A DNA stretch of 64,000 nucleotides. It comes from DATKJS01 sp964551995 (GTDB lineage Bacteria; Acidobacteriota; Aminicenantia; Aminicenantales; Saccharicenantaceae). The notes below the pieces were generated by a model, which saw only the letters and a program-made list of their open reading frames with translations, ran no database searches and was not told where the DNA came from. Location: the NCBI GenBank assembly GCA_964551995.1, contig CAZKFD010000032.1:186001-250000 (forward strand), in the 5' to 3' direction. Of this stretch, positions 43,129 to 52,175 are shown one piece after another. The translations under genes and the position numbers were made by a program. The first letter of the stretch is position 1; each line of letters opens with the position of its first letter.

Positions 43129-43584
43129 TCAGCCGAGGGCCAGCCGGACGGCTTCCGCCGGGTCGCGGGCCGGCGTGACGCCCCCGATCTCCCAGGTCCC
43201 GAGGCCGACGACCCTTTTCCCGTAGATCAGGGCGTAGGCGATCTCCGAGAGCGTCCCGTATTCTCCGTCCACGGCGATGACGGCGTCCGCGTTCAGCACG
43301 ACCAGGGAGTTCCGTGCATATCCGAGCCCCGTGGCGATGGGGAGGTCGATGGAAGGATTGGCGGCGGCCGGGTCGGCGCCCGGCAGAATGCCGACGGTCA
43401 GGCCGCCCGCGTCCCGGGCGCCCCGCGCCGCGGCCTCCATGACCCCGCCGAGCCCCCCGCAGACGAGGACGGCGCCGCCGGCGGCTAGGAGCCGTCCGAC
43501 CTCGGCGGCCTGCGCGAGCGCCTCCCTGTCCGCCCGGCTGCCTCCGATAACCGCCACGCGCGTCCTTTTCCGGAGATCGATCAT
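43129..43584 (-). CDS. LOG/TIGR00725-like Rossmann-fold protein
   Basis: The 151-residue protein has a Rossmann start (RVAVIGGSRADREAL), CGGLGGVMEAAARGARDAGG, and a GTL loop in GEYGTLSEIAYALIYGKRVV. In the related cytokinin-activating LOG enzymes this loop is PGGxGTxxE; here PGG reads DGE, closer to the TIGR00725 / molybdenum-cofactor carrier-like group. Nucleotide binding is likely, the substrate unknown. It is placed upstream of truA on the same strand and probably in one transcript. Confidence 0.8.
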   Translation of the reverse strand: MIDLRKRTRVAVIGGSRADREALAQAAEVGRLLAAGGAVLVCGGLGGVMEAAARGARDAGGLTVGILPGADPAAANPSIDLPIATGLGYARNSLVVLNADAVIAVDGEYGTLSEIAYALIYGKRVVGLGTWEIGGVTPARDPAEAVRLALG

Positions 43585-43720
43585 GGGCGCTTCTCCCTCT
43601 CTCCGCTTTCCTCTATCTCATAGCACAGGGCGCACGATCTTGGCAATTCCCGCCTCGGCCGGAGGCGGCCGCTGCGCGCGGCTAGCCGATCGGGGTCCCC
43701 CGCCTCGCCGGCGGCGAGAA

Positions 43721-43749
43721 TTGACTTCGCGTCTCGAGTGTGCTAAGGA
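43721..43749 (+). promoter_or_regulatory. Possible promoter of the MglA-type GTPase gene
   Basis: TTGACT (43721-43726, 5 of 6) is followed after 17 bases by TAAGGA (weak, 2 of 6); an AT-rich AAATATAGG lies a few bases further. The -35 is good, the -10 doubtful. Confidence 0.3.
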
Positions 43750-43777
43750 AATATAGGCATTAAGGGTTCTATCCGAC

Positions 43778-44584
43778 ATGGCCGTCGTCAACTACGCTGG
43801 TAAAAATCTGGCTATCAAGATCGTGTATTACGGTCCTGGCCTGAGCGGAAAGACGACCAACCTCCGCTATATTTTTCTCAAGCTCGACCCTGCGGCGCGC
43901 GGAGAGCTCGTCTGCCTCGAGACCGACAGCGAACGCACGTACTTCTTCGACCTGCTGCCGATCAAGGCCGGGATGATCGGCGACTTCAAGGTCCATTTTC
44001 AGCTCATGACGGTGCCCGGACAGGTCTTCTATGAGGCCTCCCGGAAAAGTGTCCTCAAGGGGACCGACGGGATCATCTTCGTCGCCGACTCGCAGATCCC
44101 GCTCCTCGATGCCAACCTCGAGAGCTTCGACGGCCTCCGCCGCAATTGTCTCCAGCACGACATCGACCTTAACAAGATCCCCCTGGTGTTCCAGTACAAC
44201 AAGCGGGACCTCAATTATCTCATCCCCGTGGAGACCTTCAACAACCTCTTGAACCCTCGGAAGTGCCCGTACGTGGAGGCCGTGGCGATCCAGGGCGTCG
44301 GGGTTTTCGAGGCCCTTCGCGAGATCGCCAAGCTGACTGTCCCTGCGGTCCGGGAAAAGGTCTTCGGCGAAAAGCGCCGCTCCGGAACGGGCCCGGTCGA
44401 GGCCGGCGAGCCCGGCATCGAAGGCATCAGGGAGATGCCGCCCCAAGAGCAGGACGCCGCGGGGTTTGCCTCTTCCGGTGCGGCCGACCCGCTCCAGATC
44501 CCGAGGATCCGGATCAAGTCCCGGCAGGACATCGAAGAGGAGCTCGAAAAGCTCTCCAGAGCCTACAGCGAAAAAGAGAAATAA
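43778..44584 (+). CDS. mglA: MglA-type small Ras-like GTPase with a C-terminal extension
   Basis: MglA sets cell polarity and switches type IV pili and gliding motors in Myxococcus. The 268-residue protein has the P-loop GPGLSGKTTN (residues 19 to 28), the MglA-type switch TVPGQVFYEASRKSVLKGTDG, and NKRDL for guanine. About 195 residues make up the GTPase; a further 70 residues, Pro/Gly-rich then a charged helix (DIEEELEKLSRAYSEKEK), are extra compared with MglA. Its GAP MglB is not next to it. The T4P operon at 20.5-26.8 kb makes a motility role plausible. Confidence 0.88.
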   Translation: MAVVNYAGKNLAIKIVYYGPGLSGKTTNLRYIFLKLDPAARGELVCLETDSERTYFFDLLPIKAGMIGDFKVHFQLMTVPGQVFYEASRKSVLKGTDGIIFVADSQIPLLDANLESFDGLRRNCLQHDIDLNKIPLVFQYNKRDLNYLIPVETFNNLLNPRKCPYVEAVAIQGVGVFEALREIAKLTVPAVREKVFGEKRRSGTGPVEAGEPGIEGIREMPPQEQDAAGFASSGAADPLQIPRIRIKSRQDIEEELEKLSRAYSEKEK

Positions 44585-44616
44585 GCCCCGCCCGCGCGTC
44601 CCTTTCATGGGGACGA

Positions 44617-46137
44617 ATGCTGTTCAAGATCTCCAGCGCCTCGCTTCTCGGGATCGAGGGATACCCGGTCGAGGTCGAGGTCGACATCTCCGACGGCTTC
44701 CCGACCTTCGTCACGGTCGGCCTGCCCGACCCGGCCGTCCGGGAGAGCAAGGAACGGGTCCGGTCGGCCCTCAAGAATTGCGGCTGGGACATGCAGGCTT
44801 GGAAGATCACCATTAACCTGGCCCCGGCCGACAGGAAAAAAGAGGGCTCCGCCTTCGACCTCCCCATCGCCCTCGGCTTTCTGGCCTATCTCGAGGTCGT
44901 GCCCGCGGAGCGGCTCCGGGATTTTCTGTTCATCGGCGAGCTCGCCCTCGACGGGCGCCTGAAACCGGCCCGGGGAGTTCTGCCCATCGCCTTGATGGCG
45001 AAGCGGGCGGGCTTCCGGGGCATCGTCGTTCCGAAAGCGAACGTGCGGGAAGCCGGCCTCGTCCAGGACCTCCCCGTTTACGGGCTCGAGAACCTGGTCC
45101 AGGTGGTTCGTCTCCTCGCCGCGCCCGGCGAGGTGGCGCCCTGCCGCTTTTCCCTCGGCGATCTCGTCGCCCCGGCCCCGGACCCGGCGGATTTCGACGA
45201 GGTCAAGGGTCAGTATCATGTCAAGAGGGCGCTCGAGGTGGCCGCGGCGGGCGCCCATAACGTCCTCCTCATCGGACCCCCGGGGGCCGGAAAGACGATG
45301 CTGGCCCGGCGCCTGCCGACGATCCTCCCCGAGATGACCTTCGAGGAGATGATCGAGGTCACCCAGGTCTGGAGCGCCGCCGGGCTCCTCCAGGAGACGG
45401 GCGCCGTGAGCCGTCGGCCGTTCCGGGCCCCGCACCACACGATCACCGACCCGGCCCTGATCGGCGGCGGCCTTGTGCCGCGCCCGGGCGAGGTCAGCCT
45501 GGCCCACCGCGGCGTCCTGTTTCTCGACGAGCTCCCCGAGTTCCGCAAGCGCGTCCTCGAAGACCTCCGCCAGCCCATCGAGGACGGCCGGGTCACGGTC
45601 TCGCGGTCCTCGATGAGCGCCGTCTTCCCCTCGGCCTTCATGCTCGTCGCGGCCATGAACCCCTGCGAGGACGTCTTCCGCGGCCTGGCCGGTGCGGCCG
45701 GCGGCTGCACGGAGAGCGAAAAAGCCCGCTATTACTCGAAGATCTCCGGTCCGCTCCTCGACCGGATCGACATTCAGGTCGAGGTGCCCGAGGTCAGGTT
45801 TCGGGACATGGCGTCGCGCGAGCCGGCCGAAAACTCCGCGGCCATCCGGGCCCGCGTGACGGCGGCCCGGGAGCGGCAGCTCCGGCGCTTCACGGGCCGG
45901 AAGATCTTCGCCAACGCCCAAATGGGGCCGCGGGATATCAAGCGTCATTGCGTCATCCCCGACGAGGCCGAGAAGCTCCTCGAAACGGCCGTGACTCGGC
46001 TCGGCTTCAGCGCCCGGGCTTATGACCGGGTTCTCAAGGTCGCCCGGACGATCGCCGACCTCGAGGGGACGGACGGGATCGGCACACCCCATATCTCTGA
46101 GGCCGTCCAATATCGCATGATGGACAAGCTGCGTTAG
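44617..46137 (+). CDS. comM: YifB/ComM-type Mg-chelatase-like AAA+ ATPase
   Basis: ComM is a hexameric helicase that promotes branch migration in natural transformation; the general role in non-competent bacteria is less clear. The 506-residue protein has the N-terminal Lon-protease-like fold (GIEGYPVEVEVDISDGFPTF), the AAA+ Walker A IGPPGAGKTMLARRLP, PFRAPHHTITDPALIGGG, Walker B GVLFLDELPEF, and the C-terminal chelatase domain (FSARAYDRVLKVARTIADL). Length is normal. The type IV pilus and the PilQ pore elsewhere in the window would suit DNA uptake. Confidence 0.93.
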   Translation: MLFKISSASLLGIEGYPVEVEVDISDGFPTFVTVGLPDPAVRESKERVRSALKNCGWDMQAWKITINLAPADRKKEGSAFDLPIALGFLAYLEVVPAERLRDFLFIGELALDGRLKPARGVLPIALMAKRAGFRGIVVPKANVREAGLVQDLPVYGLENLVQVVRLLAAPGEVAPCRFSLGDLVAPAPDPADFDEVKGQYHVKRALEVAAAGAHNVLLIGPPGAGKTMLARRLPTILPEMTFEEMIEVTQVWSAAGLLQETGAVSRRPFRAPHHTITDPALIGGGLVPRPGEVSLAHRGVLFLDELPEFRKRVLEDLRQPIEDGRVTVSRSSMSAVFPSAFMLVAAMNPCEDVFRGLAGAAGGCTESEKARYYSKISGPLLDRIDIQVEVPEVRFRDMASREPAENSAAIRARVTAARERQLRRFTGRKIFANAQMGPRDIKRHCVIPDEAEKLLETAVTRLGFSARAYDRVLKVARTIADLEGTDGIGTPHISEAVQYRMMDKLR

Positions 46138-46163
46138 GCCCGTCCGCCCCGTGCCGTTGGCTG

Positions 46164-46192
46164 TTGCCCTTTTGACCTTTCCCTGCTAGAAT
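46164..46192 (+). promoter_or_regulatory. Putative promoter of the APC permease gene
   Basis: TTGCCC (46164-46169, 4 of 6), a 17-base spacer and TAGAAT (46187-46192, 5 of 6). The leader would be about 90 bases. Confidence 0.5.
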
Positions 46193-46286
46193 CTGAAGGC
46201 TCATGCGCTTTCGGAAGACGCGTTCCGGCATTTCCGTCTCCCTCCGTCTTTTCATCTTCGCGGACAATCCATTCTAAGGAGTGACC

Positions 46287-47843
46287 ATGGAACAGGAAGT
46301 CATCGCTCCTCCCGCCGTCGACAAGACCAAGATCGGTCTGCCTCGGGTCCTGACCCTCTGGGACGTCATCATGATCGTCATCGGGGGCGTCATCGGCTCC
46401 GGGATCTTCCTTTCCCCGAAGAGCATCGCCGCGGCCGTCCCCACGCCGCTCATCATGCTGGCCGTGTGGGTCGTCGGCGGCATGTTCAGCTTTTTCGGCG
46501 CTCTGTCGTTCGCCGAGCTCGGCGCGGCCATGCCTGAGGCGGGCGGCATCTACATCTACCTCCGCGAGGCCTACGGATCGCTCCTGTCCTTCCTCTTCGG
46601 CTGGACCCTTTTCTTGGTCATCGATTCGGGGGCCATCGCCACGCTGGCCGTCGCCTTCTCCTCGGAGATGCTCCCTAAGTTCCCGGCGCTGGCGTCCATG
46701 TCGATGAGAGACCAGAAGCTGATCGCGGCCGGGTTCGTCGTGTTCCTGGGCATCGTGAACTATGTCGGCGTCCGCTGGGGGGCGCGCTTGCAGAACCTCC
46801 TAACGGTCATCAAGACCGGCGCCATCGGCCTCGTCGTCGTCGGCGTTTTCTTTTTCACAAGAGGGCAGGGTCATCCGGCGAACTTCGTCGAGCCGAAGCC
46901 CGGCCCGTTCAACCTCGGCCTGCTGGGAGCGTTCGGCGTCGGCCTGGTCGCCTCCCTCTGGGCCTACAAGGGCTGGGAGGCCGCGACTTACAGCGCCGGG
47001 GAGACGAAGAACCCTCAACGGAACCTGCCGCTCGGCATCCTGATCGGCACGTTTGCCGTCATCGTCCTCTACGTCCTCGCGAACCTCGCGTACCTCTACG
47101 TCATCCCCGTCACCGGGATCGCCAATTCCAGCACCGTGGCCCCCGACGCGATGAGGATGGTCATGGGGCCGTTCGGGGCGTCCCTCATCATCTTCTTGAT
47201 CCTCTTTTCGATCCTCGGGGCGGCCAACCAGACCGTTCTCACCTCTCCCCGCGTCTATTTCGCCATGGCCCGCGACGGCCTGTTCTTCAAGAAGGTCGCC
47301 GAGGTCCATCCGAAGTTCCTCACGCCCCATGTCTCGATCGTCGCCATCAGCGTTTGGAGCATCCTTCTGACCCTGACCGGGACCTTCGAGCAGCTCTTCA
47401 CCTACGTCATCTTCGGCGAGTGGATCTTCTTCGGCCTGACCGTGGCCTCGGTCATCGTCCTGCGGAAAAAGCGGCCGGACCTCGATCGGCCCTACCGGAC
47501 CTGGGGCTACCCGGTGACGCCGGTCATCTTCGTCCTGGCGGCGCTCTACGTCGCGGTCAGCTCTCTCATCGGCGAATTCCGTAACGCCATGGGCGGCCTC
47601 TTGATTATCATCATCGGTGTCCCGGCCTACCTGTTCTGGAGAACGCCTCAGCGGGGCATCAAGGTGTCCATGGTCGGGATCGCGCTGGCCCTGGCGGCGG
47701 GCTTCGCTCGCTTTTTCCTGCTCTCGACTTCGGCCGGAGCCGTCCGTTGGCTGATCTGGATCGTCGGCGCGATGGGCCTTCTCATGATCCTCGCCGGGCT
47801 TGTGATGGCCTCGGGAAAGAAGGGGCGGACGGACGTCTCCTGA
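46287..47843 (+). CDS. APC-superfamily amino-acid permease
   Basis: The 518-residue protein is an integral membrane transporter with about 12 to 14 hydrophobic segments. It starts with the APC signature (TLWDVIMIVIGGVIGSGIF) containing the GxIGxGIF unwound helix, has SFAELGAAMPEAGGIYIYLRE and the LWAYKGWEAATYSAGETKNP consensus of the LAT/serine-threonine branch. The ATG at 46287 was chosen for AAGGAG before it; a GTG at 46281 is also in frame. Amino acids or a related amine are the likely substrate, the exact one cannot be assigned. Confidence 0.9.
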   Translation: MEQEVIAPPAVDKTKIGLPRVLTLWDVIMIVIGGVIGSGIFLSPKSIAAAVPTPLIMLAVWVVGGMFSFFGALSFAELGAAMPEAGGIYIYLREAYGSLLSFLFGWTLFLVIDSGAIATLAVAFSSEMLPKFPALASMSMRDQKLIAAGFVVFLGIVNYVGVRWGARLQNLLTVIKTGAIGLVVVGVFFFTRGQGHPANFVEPKPGPFNLGLLGAFGVGLVASLWAYKGWEAATYSAGETKNPQRNLPLGILIGTFAVIVLYVLANLAYLYVIPVTGIANSSTVAPDAMRMVMGPFGASLIIFLILFSILGAANQTVLTSPRVYFAMARDGLFFKKVAEVHPKFLTPHVSIVAISVWSILLTLTGTFEQLFTYVIFGEWIFFGLTVASVIVLRKKRPDLDRPYRTWGYPVTPVIFVLAALYVAVSSLIGEFRNAMGGLLIIIIGVPAYLFWRTPQRGIKVSMVGIALALAAGFARFFLLSTSAGAVRWLIWIVGAMGLLMILAGLVMASGKKGRTDVS

Positions 47844-47871
47844 CGGCGACGCGTAACCGCGGCATGAGACC

Positions 47872-48306
47872 ATGAAATACTTCGTCTTCGGTCCGACCTA
47901 CTTCATCCGGCTGGACGCCGGCGAGAAGATCATCGAGTCGCTCAAGTCCCTGTGCGAACGGGACAGGATCGGAGCCGCGGTCCTCAGCGGGCTCGGGGCG
48001 GTCGCCGAAGCCGAGCTCGGCTGGTTCGACCTCGCGGCCAAGGATTATCGGACGACCCATATCGAGGAGCCGTGCGAGATCGTCTCCCTCAGCGGAAACG
48101 TCACGCTCCTCGAGGGCCGGCCGTTTCTCCACTGCCACGTCGTCCTCTCGAATCGCGCTTTCGAGGTTCAGGGGGGGCATCTCCGGGAGGCCGTAGTCTC
48201 GGCCACCTGCGAGATCACTCTGACGAGGTTCTTTGATGAGATCGGAAGGAAGAGAGACGAGGCGACCGGCCTCTATCTCCTCGACCTGAAGCCGGAAGGC
48301 GACTGA
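47872..48306 (+). CDS. PPC-domain (DUF296) protein
   Basis: The 144-residue protein is a single PPC/DUF296 domain: FGPTYFIRLDAGEKIIESL, GLGAVAEAELGWFD, the core strand EIVSLSGNVTLLEGRPFLHCH with HxH and GGHLREAVVSATCEI. In plants the domain is found with AT-hooks; bacterial single-domain members are of unproven function, and some bind metal by the histidines. It follows the permease by 28 bases and may be co-transcribed. Confidence 0.88.
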   Translation: MKYFVFGPTYFIRLDAGEKIIESLKSLCERDRIGAAVLSGLGAVAEAELGWFDLAAKDYRTTHIEEPCEIVSLSGNVTLLEGRPFLHCHVVLSNRAFEVQGGHLREAVVSATCEITLTRFFDEIGRKRDEATGLYLLDLKPEGD

Positions 48307-48387
48307 GAGCGGCCGCCGGCCTCCAGAAGGGCGCGGCTGGCCCCCGGCCCCGGTCCAAGCGGGCCCACTGGCTGAACGGGAACTTAC

Positions 48388-48403
48388 GGCGCCACATGGC
48401 GCC
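48388..48403. repeat. Short hairpin between convergent PPC and hutI genes
   Basis: GGCGCC (48388-48393), ACAT, GGCGCC (48398-48403) form a small GC hairpin. The 153-base gap 48307-48459 has no gene and no T run on either strand, so a canonical terminator is not present. Confidence 0.4.
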
Positions 48404-48459
48404 AAGGCTTTGGATCCGAATGAGACCTAGAACGTAGAGCCTGGGCCCGATCCGCCCGC

Positions 48460-49743
48460 TCATCGGGAGGCGACCGCCCTTCGGCCATCTCGGACGACGA
48501 TCTTCCCGTTTTTGAGCACGTGGCGCACGGGGTTGGGTCCGAGCCGGTAGACGAGCGAGACGTAGTCGGGGATGTCCATCAGGAGAAGGTCCATCGCCTT
48601 TCCGGGCTCGAGCGTCCCGACCCGGCTGTGGCGGTCGATGGCGTAGGCCGCATTGGCCGTGCAGGCGTTGACGACCTCCTCGATTCCCATGCCGAGCGTA
48701 TAGACGCCGAGCTGGAGGACGAAGAGCATCGAGTCGAGCATCGAGCTTCCCGGATTGAAATCGGTGGCCAGGGCGACGACGGCCCCGGCGTCGATGAGCT
48801 TGCGCGCCGGCGCCCGCTTGTCCATCATCAGGAAGAACGAGACGCCGGGCAGGCAGATGGCCGCCGTCCCGCTCGCGGCCAGCTTGGCGATGCTCTCTTC
48901 GGAGATGGTCATAAGGTGTTCGGCCGAGACCGCGCCCGCATCCGCCGCCAGCCCGGCTCCACCCAGGGCGGCGAACTCCTCGGCGTGGATCTTGATCCTG
49001 AAACCCGCGGCCTTGGCGGCCCGGACAAGCATGGCCGTTTCCTCCAGGGAAAAAACGCCGGGCTCGCAAAACACGTCGAAGAACTCCGCCAGGTTCCGGC
49101 GGCGCACTTCGGGGATGAGTGTGTCGATCAGGAGATGGATGTATTCCTCCCGGTGTGCCCGGTATTCCGGCGGGATCTCGTGGGCGCCCATGAAGGTCGG
49201 GACGACCTCCACGGGGTGAAGGGGGGCGAGGTCGCGGAGGACTTCGAGCTGCTTGATCTCGTCATCGACGTTCAGCCCGTAGCCGCTCTTGGCCTCGACC
49301 GTCGTCGTCCCCGTGAGAAGCATCTCGTCGAGCCGGCGGAGACAGAGGGCCCGAAGCTCTTCCCGCCCCGCGGCCCGGGTGGCGCGGACCGTCGTCAGGA
49401 TTCCCATGCCCCGGGCGGCCAACTCCTGGTAGGTCCAGCCTTGGAGACGGAGATGGAATTCCTCCTCGCGCTCGCCGGCAAAGGGCAGGTGGGTGTGGCA
49501 ATCGACGAAGCCCGGGCAGGCCACCATTCCCGAGGCATCGATCCATTCGGCGCCCTCGGCCAGCCGGACGCTCGTCCGGAACCCGCTTTCGGTCCCGACG
49601 AAGACGATCGTGCCGCGCTCGGAAGCGATCCAGCCGTTCTCAACGACGCCCAGGTCGCGCAGGGCCTCCTTGCGCTTGGGCACCGGCCCCCGGCCGGTCA
49701 GCAGCTGGCGGCAGCCGGCGACGACGCAATCAGCCGAGATCAT
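48460..49743 (-). CDS. hutI: Imidazolonepropionase
   Basis: HutI hydrolyses imidazolone-propionate in histidine breakdown. The 427-residue protein is a metal-dependent amidohydrolase with VDCHTHLPFAGERE (HxH zinc ligands and the HutI-typical FAGxR), SGYGLNVDDEIKQL, VPTFMGAHEIPPEY, KIHAEEFA, and ATDFNPGSS carrying the catalytic Asp. This set is specific for HutI within the superfamily. Its ATG lies inside the end of ftsZ (14-base overlap), so it is translated from the same message. No hutH, hutU or hutG is near. Confidence 0.93.
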   Translation of the reverse strand: MISADCVVAGCRQLLTGRGPVPKRKEALRDLGVVENGWIASERGTIVFVGTESGFRTSVRLAEGAEWIDASGMVACPGFVDCHTHLPFAGEREEEFHLRLQGWTYQELAARGMGILTTVRATRAAGREELRALCLRRLDEMLLTGTTTVEAKSGYGLNVDDEIKQLEVLRDLAPLHPVEVVPTFMGAHEIPPEYRAHREEYIHLLIDTLIPEVRRRNLAEFFDVFCEPGVFSLEETAMLVRAAKAAGFRIKIHAEEFAALGGAGLAADAGAVSAEHLMTISEESIAKLAASGTAAICLPGVSFFLMMDKRAPARKLIDAGAVVALATDFNPGSSMLDSMLFVLQLGVYTLGMGIEEVVNACTANAAYAIDRHSRVGTLEPGKAMDLLLMDIPDYVSLVYRLGPNPVRHVLKNGKIVVRDGRRAVASR

Positions 49744-50941
49744 GAGGCGTTTTTCTCATCGACGAGTGCTTGGTCCTGCGGATGAAGGACGGCGTTTCGT
49801 AGGACTCCCACTGCTTGTCGCTGAAGCCCGGCTCCCAAGCGGGGGCGCCGCCCTTGGGCTCGAAGACATAGGTCGGCGTGTCCTGGCGGACAGGGAACGG
49901 CGGCGGCGTCCGCCGCGACGGGGTCCGGTCGGCGGGCTCGGCGGCGACGAGCTTTTTTTCCGGCCCGTCCTCGAAGCCCGTGGCGATGACCGTCACCTTG
50001 ACGGTGTCCTTCATGCCCTCATCGATGACCGTGCCGAAGATGATGTTGGCCTCGACGTCGGCGAGGCCGTGGATGAGCTGCGACGCCTTGGAGACTTCGT
50101 GCAGGGTCATGTCCCGCCCGCCGGTGATGTTGATGAGGACGCCGTGCGCGCCCTCGATGGAGGTGTCGACGAGCAGGGGGCTCGAGATCGCCTTCTGGGC
50201 CGCCTCGACGGCGCGGTTCTCGCCCGACGCGAGCCCGGTCCCCATGAAGGCGACGCCCATGCCCTTCATGACGGACTTGACGTCGGCGAAGTCCAGGTTG
50301 ATGAGACCGGGCTTCGTGATGAGGTCGGAGATGCCCTGAGCCGCCTGCCGGAGGATGTCGTCGGCCATGCGGAAGGCGTCCTGGATCGAAGTGTTGAGGT
50401 TGACCGTCTGGAGGAGCCGCTCGTTCGGGATGGCGATGACCGTGTCCACGGCCGACTTGAGCTCGCGCAGCCCGTCCTCGGCCTGTTTGGCCCGCACCCG
50501 GCCCTCGAACTCGAAGGGCAGCGTGACGATGGCGATGACCAGGATGTCCATCTCGGCCGCCAGGTTGGCGATGATCGGCGTCGACCCCGTCCCCGTGCCG
50601 CCTCCGAGGCCGGTGGTGAGGAAGACCATATCCGCGCCCTGGAGGATCTCGATGAGGCGTTCCGTGTCCTCCATGGCGGCCTGCTTGCCGATCTCCGGCC
50701 GGCCGCCGGAGCCGAGGCCTTTAGTCAGCTGGCCCCCGATCTGGATCTTAGCCTGGGCCCGGTTGCTGTTGAGGGCCTGGAGGTCGGTGTTCACGGCGAT
50801 GAACTCGACCCCCTGCACGCCGTGGTCGATCATCCGGTTGACGGCGTTGCCGCCGCCTCCGCCGAGCCCGATGACCTTGATCTTGGCCCCGATACCGTCC
50901 TCGACCAGGTGAAATTTCAGTCTGCTGACGTCGTCGCTCAT
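49730..50941 (-). CDS. ftsZ: Cell division protein FtsZ
   Basis: FtsZ is the tubulin-like GTPase that forms the division ring. The 403-residue protein has IKVIGLGGGGGNAVNRMI, the tubulin signature TTGLGGGTGTGSTPII, and the synergy loop NLDFADVKSVM with catalytic Asp residues. After a Pro-rich linker of about 60 residues it ends with a tail similar to the FtsA/ZipA-binding peptide (ETPSFIRRTKHS), but with an extra 11 residues after it. Its 3' end overlaps hutI. It follows ftsA by 10 bases. Confidence 0.97.
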   Translation of the reverse strand: MSDDVSRLKFHLVEDGIGAKIKVIGLGGGGGNAVNRMIDHGVQGVEFIAVNTDLQALNSNRAQAKIQIGGQLTKGLGSGGRPEIGKQAAMEDTERLIEILQGADMVFLTTGLGGGTGTGSTPIIANLAAEMDILVIAIVTLPFEFEGRVRAKQAEDGLRELKSAVDTVIAIPNERLLQTVNLNTSIQDAFRMADDILRQAAQGISDLITKPGLINLDFADVKSVMKGMGVAFMGTGLASGENRAVEAAQKAISSPLLVDTSIEGAHGVLINITGGRDMTLHEVSKASQLIHGLADVEANIIFGTVIDEGMKDTVKVTVIATGFEDGPEKKLVAAEPADRTPSRRTPPPFPVRQDTPTYVFEPKGGAPAWEPGFSDKQWESYETPSFIRRTKHSSMRKTPHDLG

Positions 50942-50951
50942 GGTGACCTCC

Positions 50952-52175
50952 TTATCCTTCCCGAAACCAGTCTTTGAACTTATTCCAGACGCCTTTTTTT
51001 CTGTCCCTGGCGAGGCCCTTGTCCTGCCAGATATGAAAGCCGTAGATGGTGAGCCCGACCGATGTCGCGAAGTCCGGCGTCGAGACCCTGTCGGCCAGGC
51101 CGCCGACGCCGCCCGGGTCGCCGCGTCGAACGGGCAGATCGAAGATCTCCTCGGCCACCTCCTCGAGGCCGTCGAGGAGGGCCGTGCCGCCGGTCAGGAC
51201 GATCCCCGCGTTCAGGGACTTGTCGTAGCCCATCCGCTTGATGTCGGAGTCCACGAGACGAAAGATCTCCTCCGCCCGGGGCTGGATGATATCGGCCAGG
51301 AGCTGGCGGGAGAGGACGCGCGGCTTGCGCCCCTTGCCGACGGAGGGGACCTCGATGGTTTCCTGCTCCTCGACGAGGGGGCCGGCAACGCAGCCGTACT
51401 TCTTCTTGATCTTCTCGGCCTCGGGGATGGGCGTGCGGAGGCCGACGGCGATATCGTTGGTGAAATTGTCCCCCCCGATCGGGATCGTGGACGTGTACCA
51501 GAGGCTGCCGCGCTCGAAGATGGCGACCTCGGTCGTCCCGGCGCCGATGTCGATCTGGCCGACGCCGAGCTCCCGCTCGTCGTGCGTCAACACCGCGTAG
51601 GACGTCGCGATCTGGTTGAGGACGATGTTCTCGATGCCGACGCCCGCCCGCTCGATGCAGTTCTTGAGGTTCTGAATGGAGGTCAGGGCCGCGGTAATGA
51701 TGTGGACCGTGACCTCGAGCTTGATGCCGTTCATGCCCACGGGGTCCTTAATGCCGTCCTGGTCGTCGACGATAAACTCCTGGGGGATGGTGTGGATGAT
51801 CTCCCGGTCGGGCGGAATCGGGATGGCCTTGGACTGGTCGATGACCCGCTTCACGTCTTCCCGGGTGATCTCACGGTTCTTGCCGGAAACGGCGACGACA
51901 CCGCGGCTGTTGAAGCTCTTGATGTGGGCGCCGGAGATGCCGAAGAAGGCCGACCCGATCTCGACTCCGGCCATGAGCTCGGCCTCCTCCTGGGCCTTCT
52001 TGATGGCCGACGTCGTCGCGTCGAGGTCGACGACGACGCCCTTGCGGAGCCCGTGGGAGTCGGCGAATCCGATGCCGATGACCTCGATCTTGCGCTCTTC
52101 CGTGATCTCGCCGATGACAGCCACGACTTTTCTCGTGCCGATGTCGAAGCCGGTGATGTAGGTGCTCTTGGCCAT
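50952..52175 (-). CDS. ftsA: Cell division protein FtsA
   Basis: FtsA tethers FtsZ to the membrane. The 407-residue actin-fold protein has the phosphate-1 motif ITGFDIGTRKVVAVIGEI, the FtsA-specific 1C domain, IGAGTTEVAIFERG, and LTGGTALLDGLEEVAEEIF. The C-terminal amphipathic helix is WNKFKDWFRE. The ATG at 52175 shares one base with the ftsQ stop (TAATG); the longer in-frame extension upstream is only the ftsQ region read in another frame. Confidence 0.96.
   Translation of the reverse strand: MAKSTYITGFDIGTRKVVAVIGEITEERKIEVIGIGFADSHGLRKGVVVDLDATTSAIKKAQEEAELMAGVEIGSAFFGISGAHIKSFNSRGVVAVSGKNREITREDVKRVIDQSKAIPIPPDREIIHTIPQEFIVDDQDGIKDPVGMNGIKLEVTVHIITAALTSIQNLKNCIERAGVGIENIVLNQIATSYAVLTHDERELGVGQIDIGAGTTEVAIFERGSLWYTSTIPIGGDNFTNDIAVGLRTPIPEAEKIKKKYGCVAGPLVEEQETIEVPSVGKGRKPRVLSRQLLADIIQPRAEEIFRLVDSDIKRMGYDKSLNAGIVLTGGTALLDGLEEVAEEIFDLPVRRGDPGGVGGLADRVSTPDFATSVGLTIYGFHIWQDKGLARDRKKGVWNKFKDWFREG

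Noticed and set aside
46172..46192. TTGACC with TAGAAT as a promoter of the permease gene
   Set aside because: The spacer is only 9 bases. TTGCCC at 46164 with a 17-base spacer to the same -10 is preferred.
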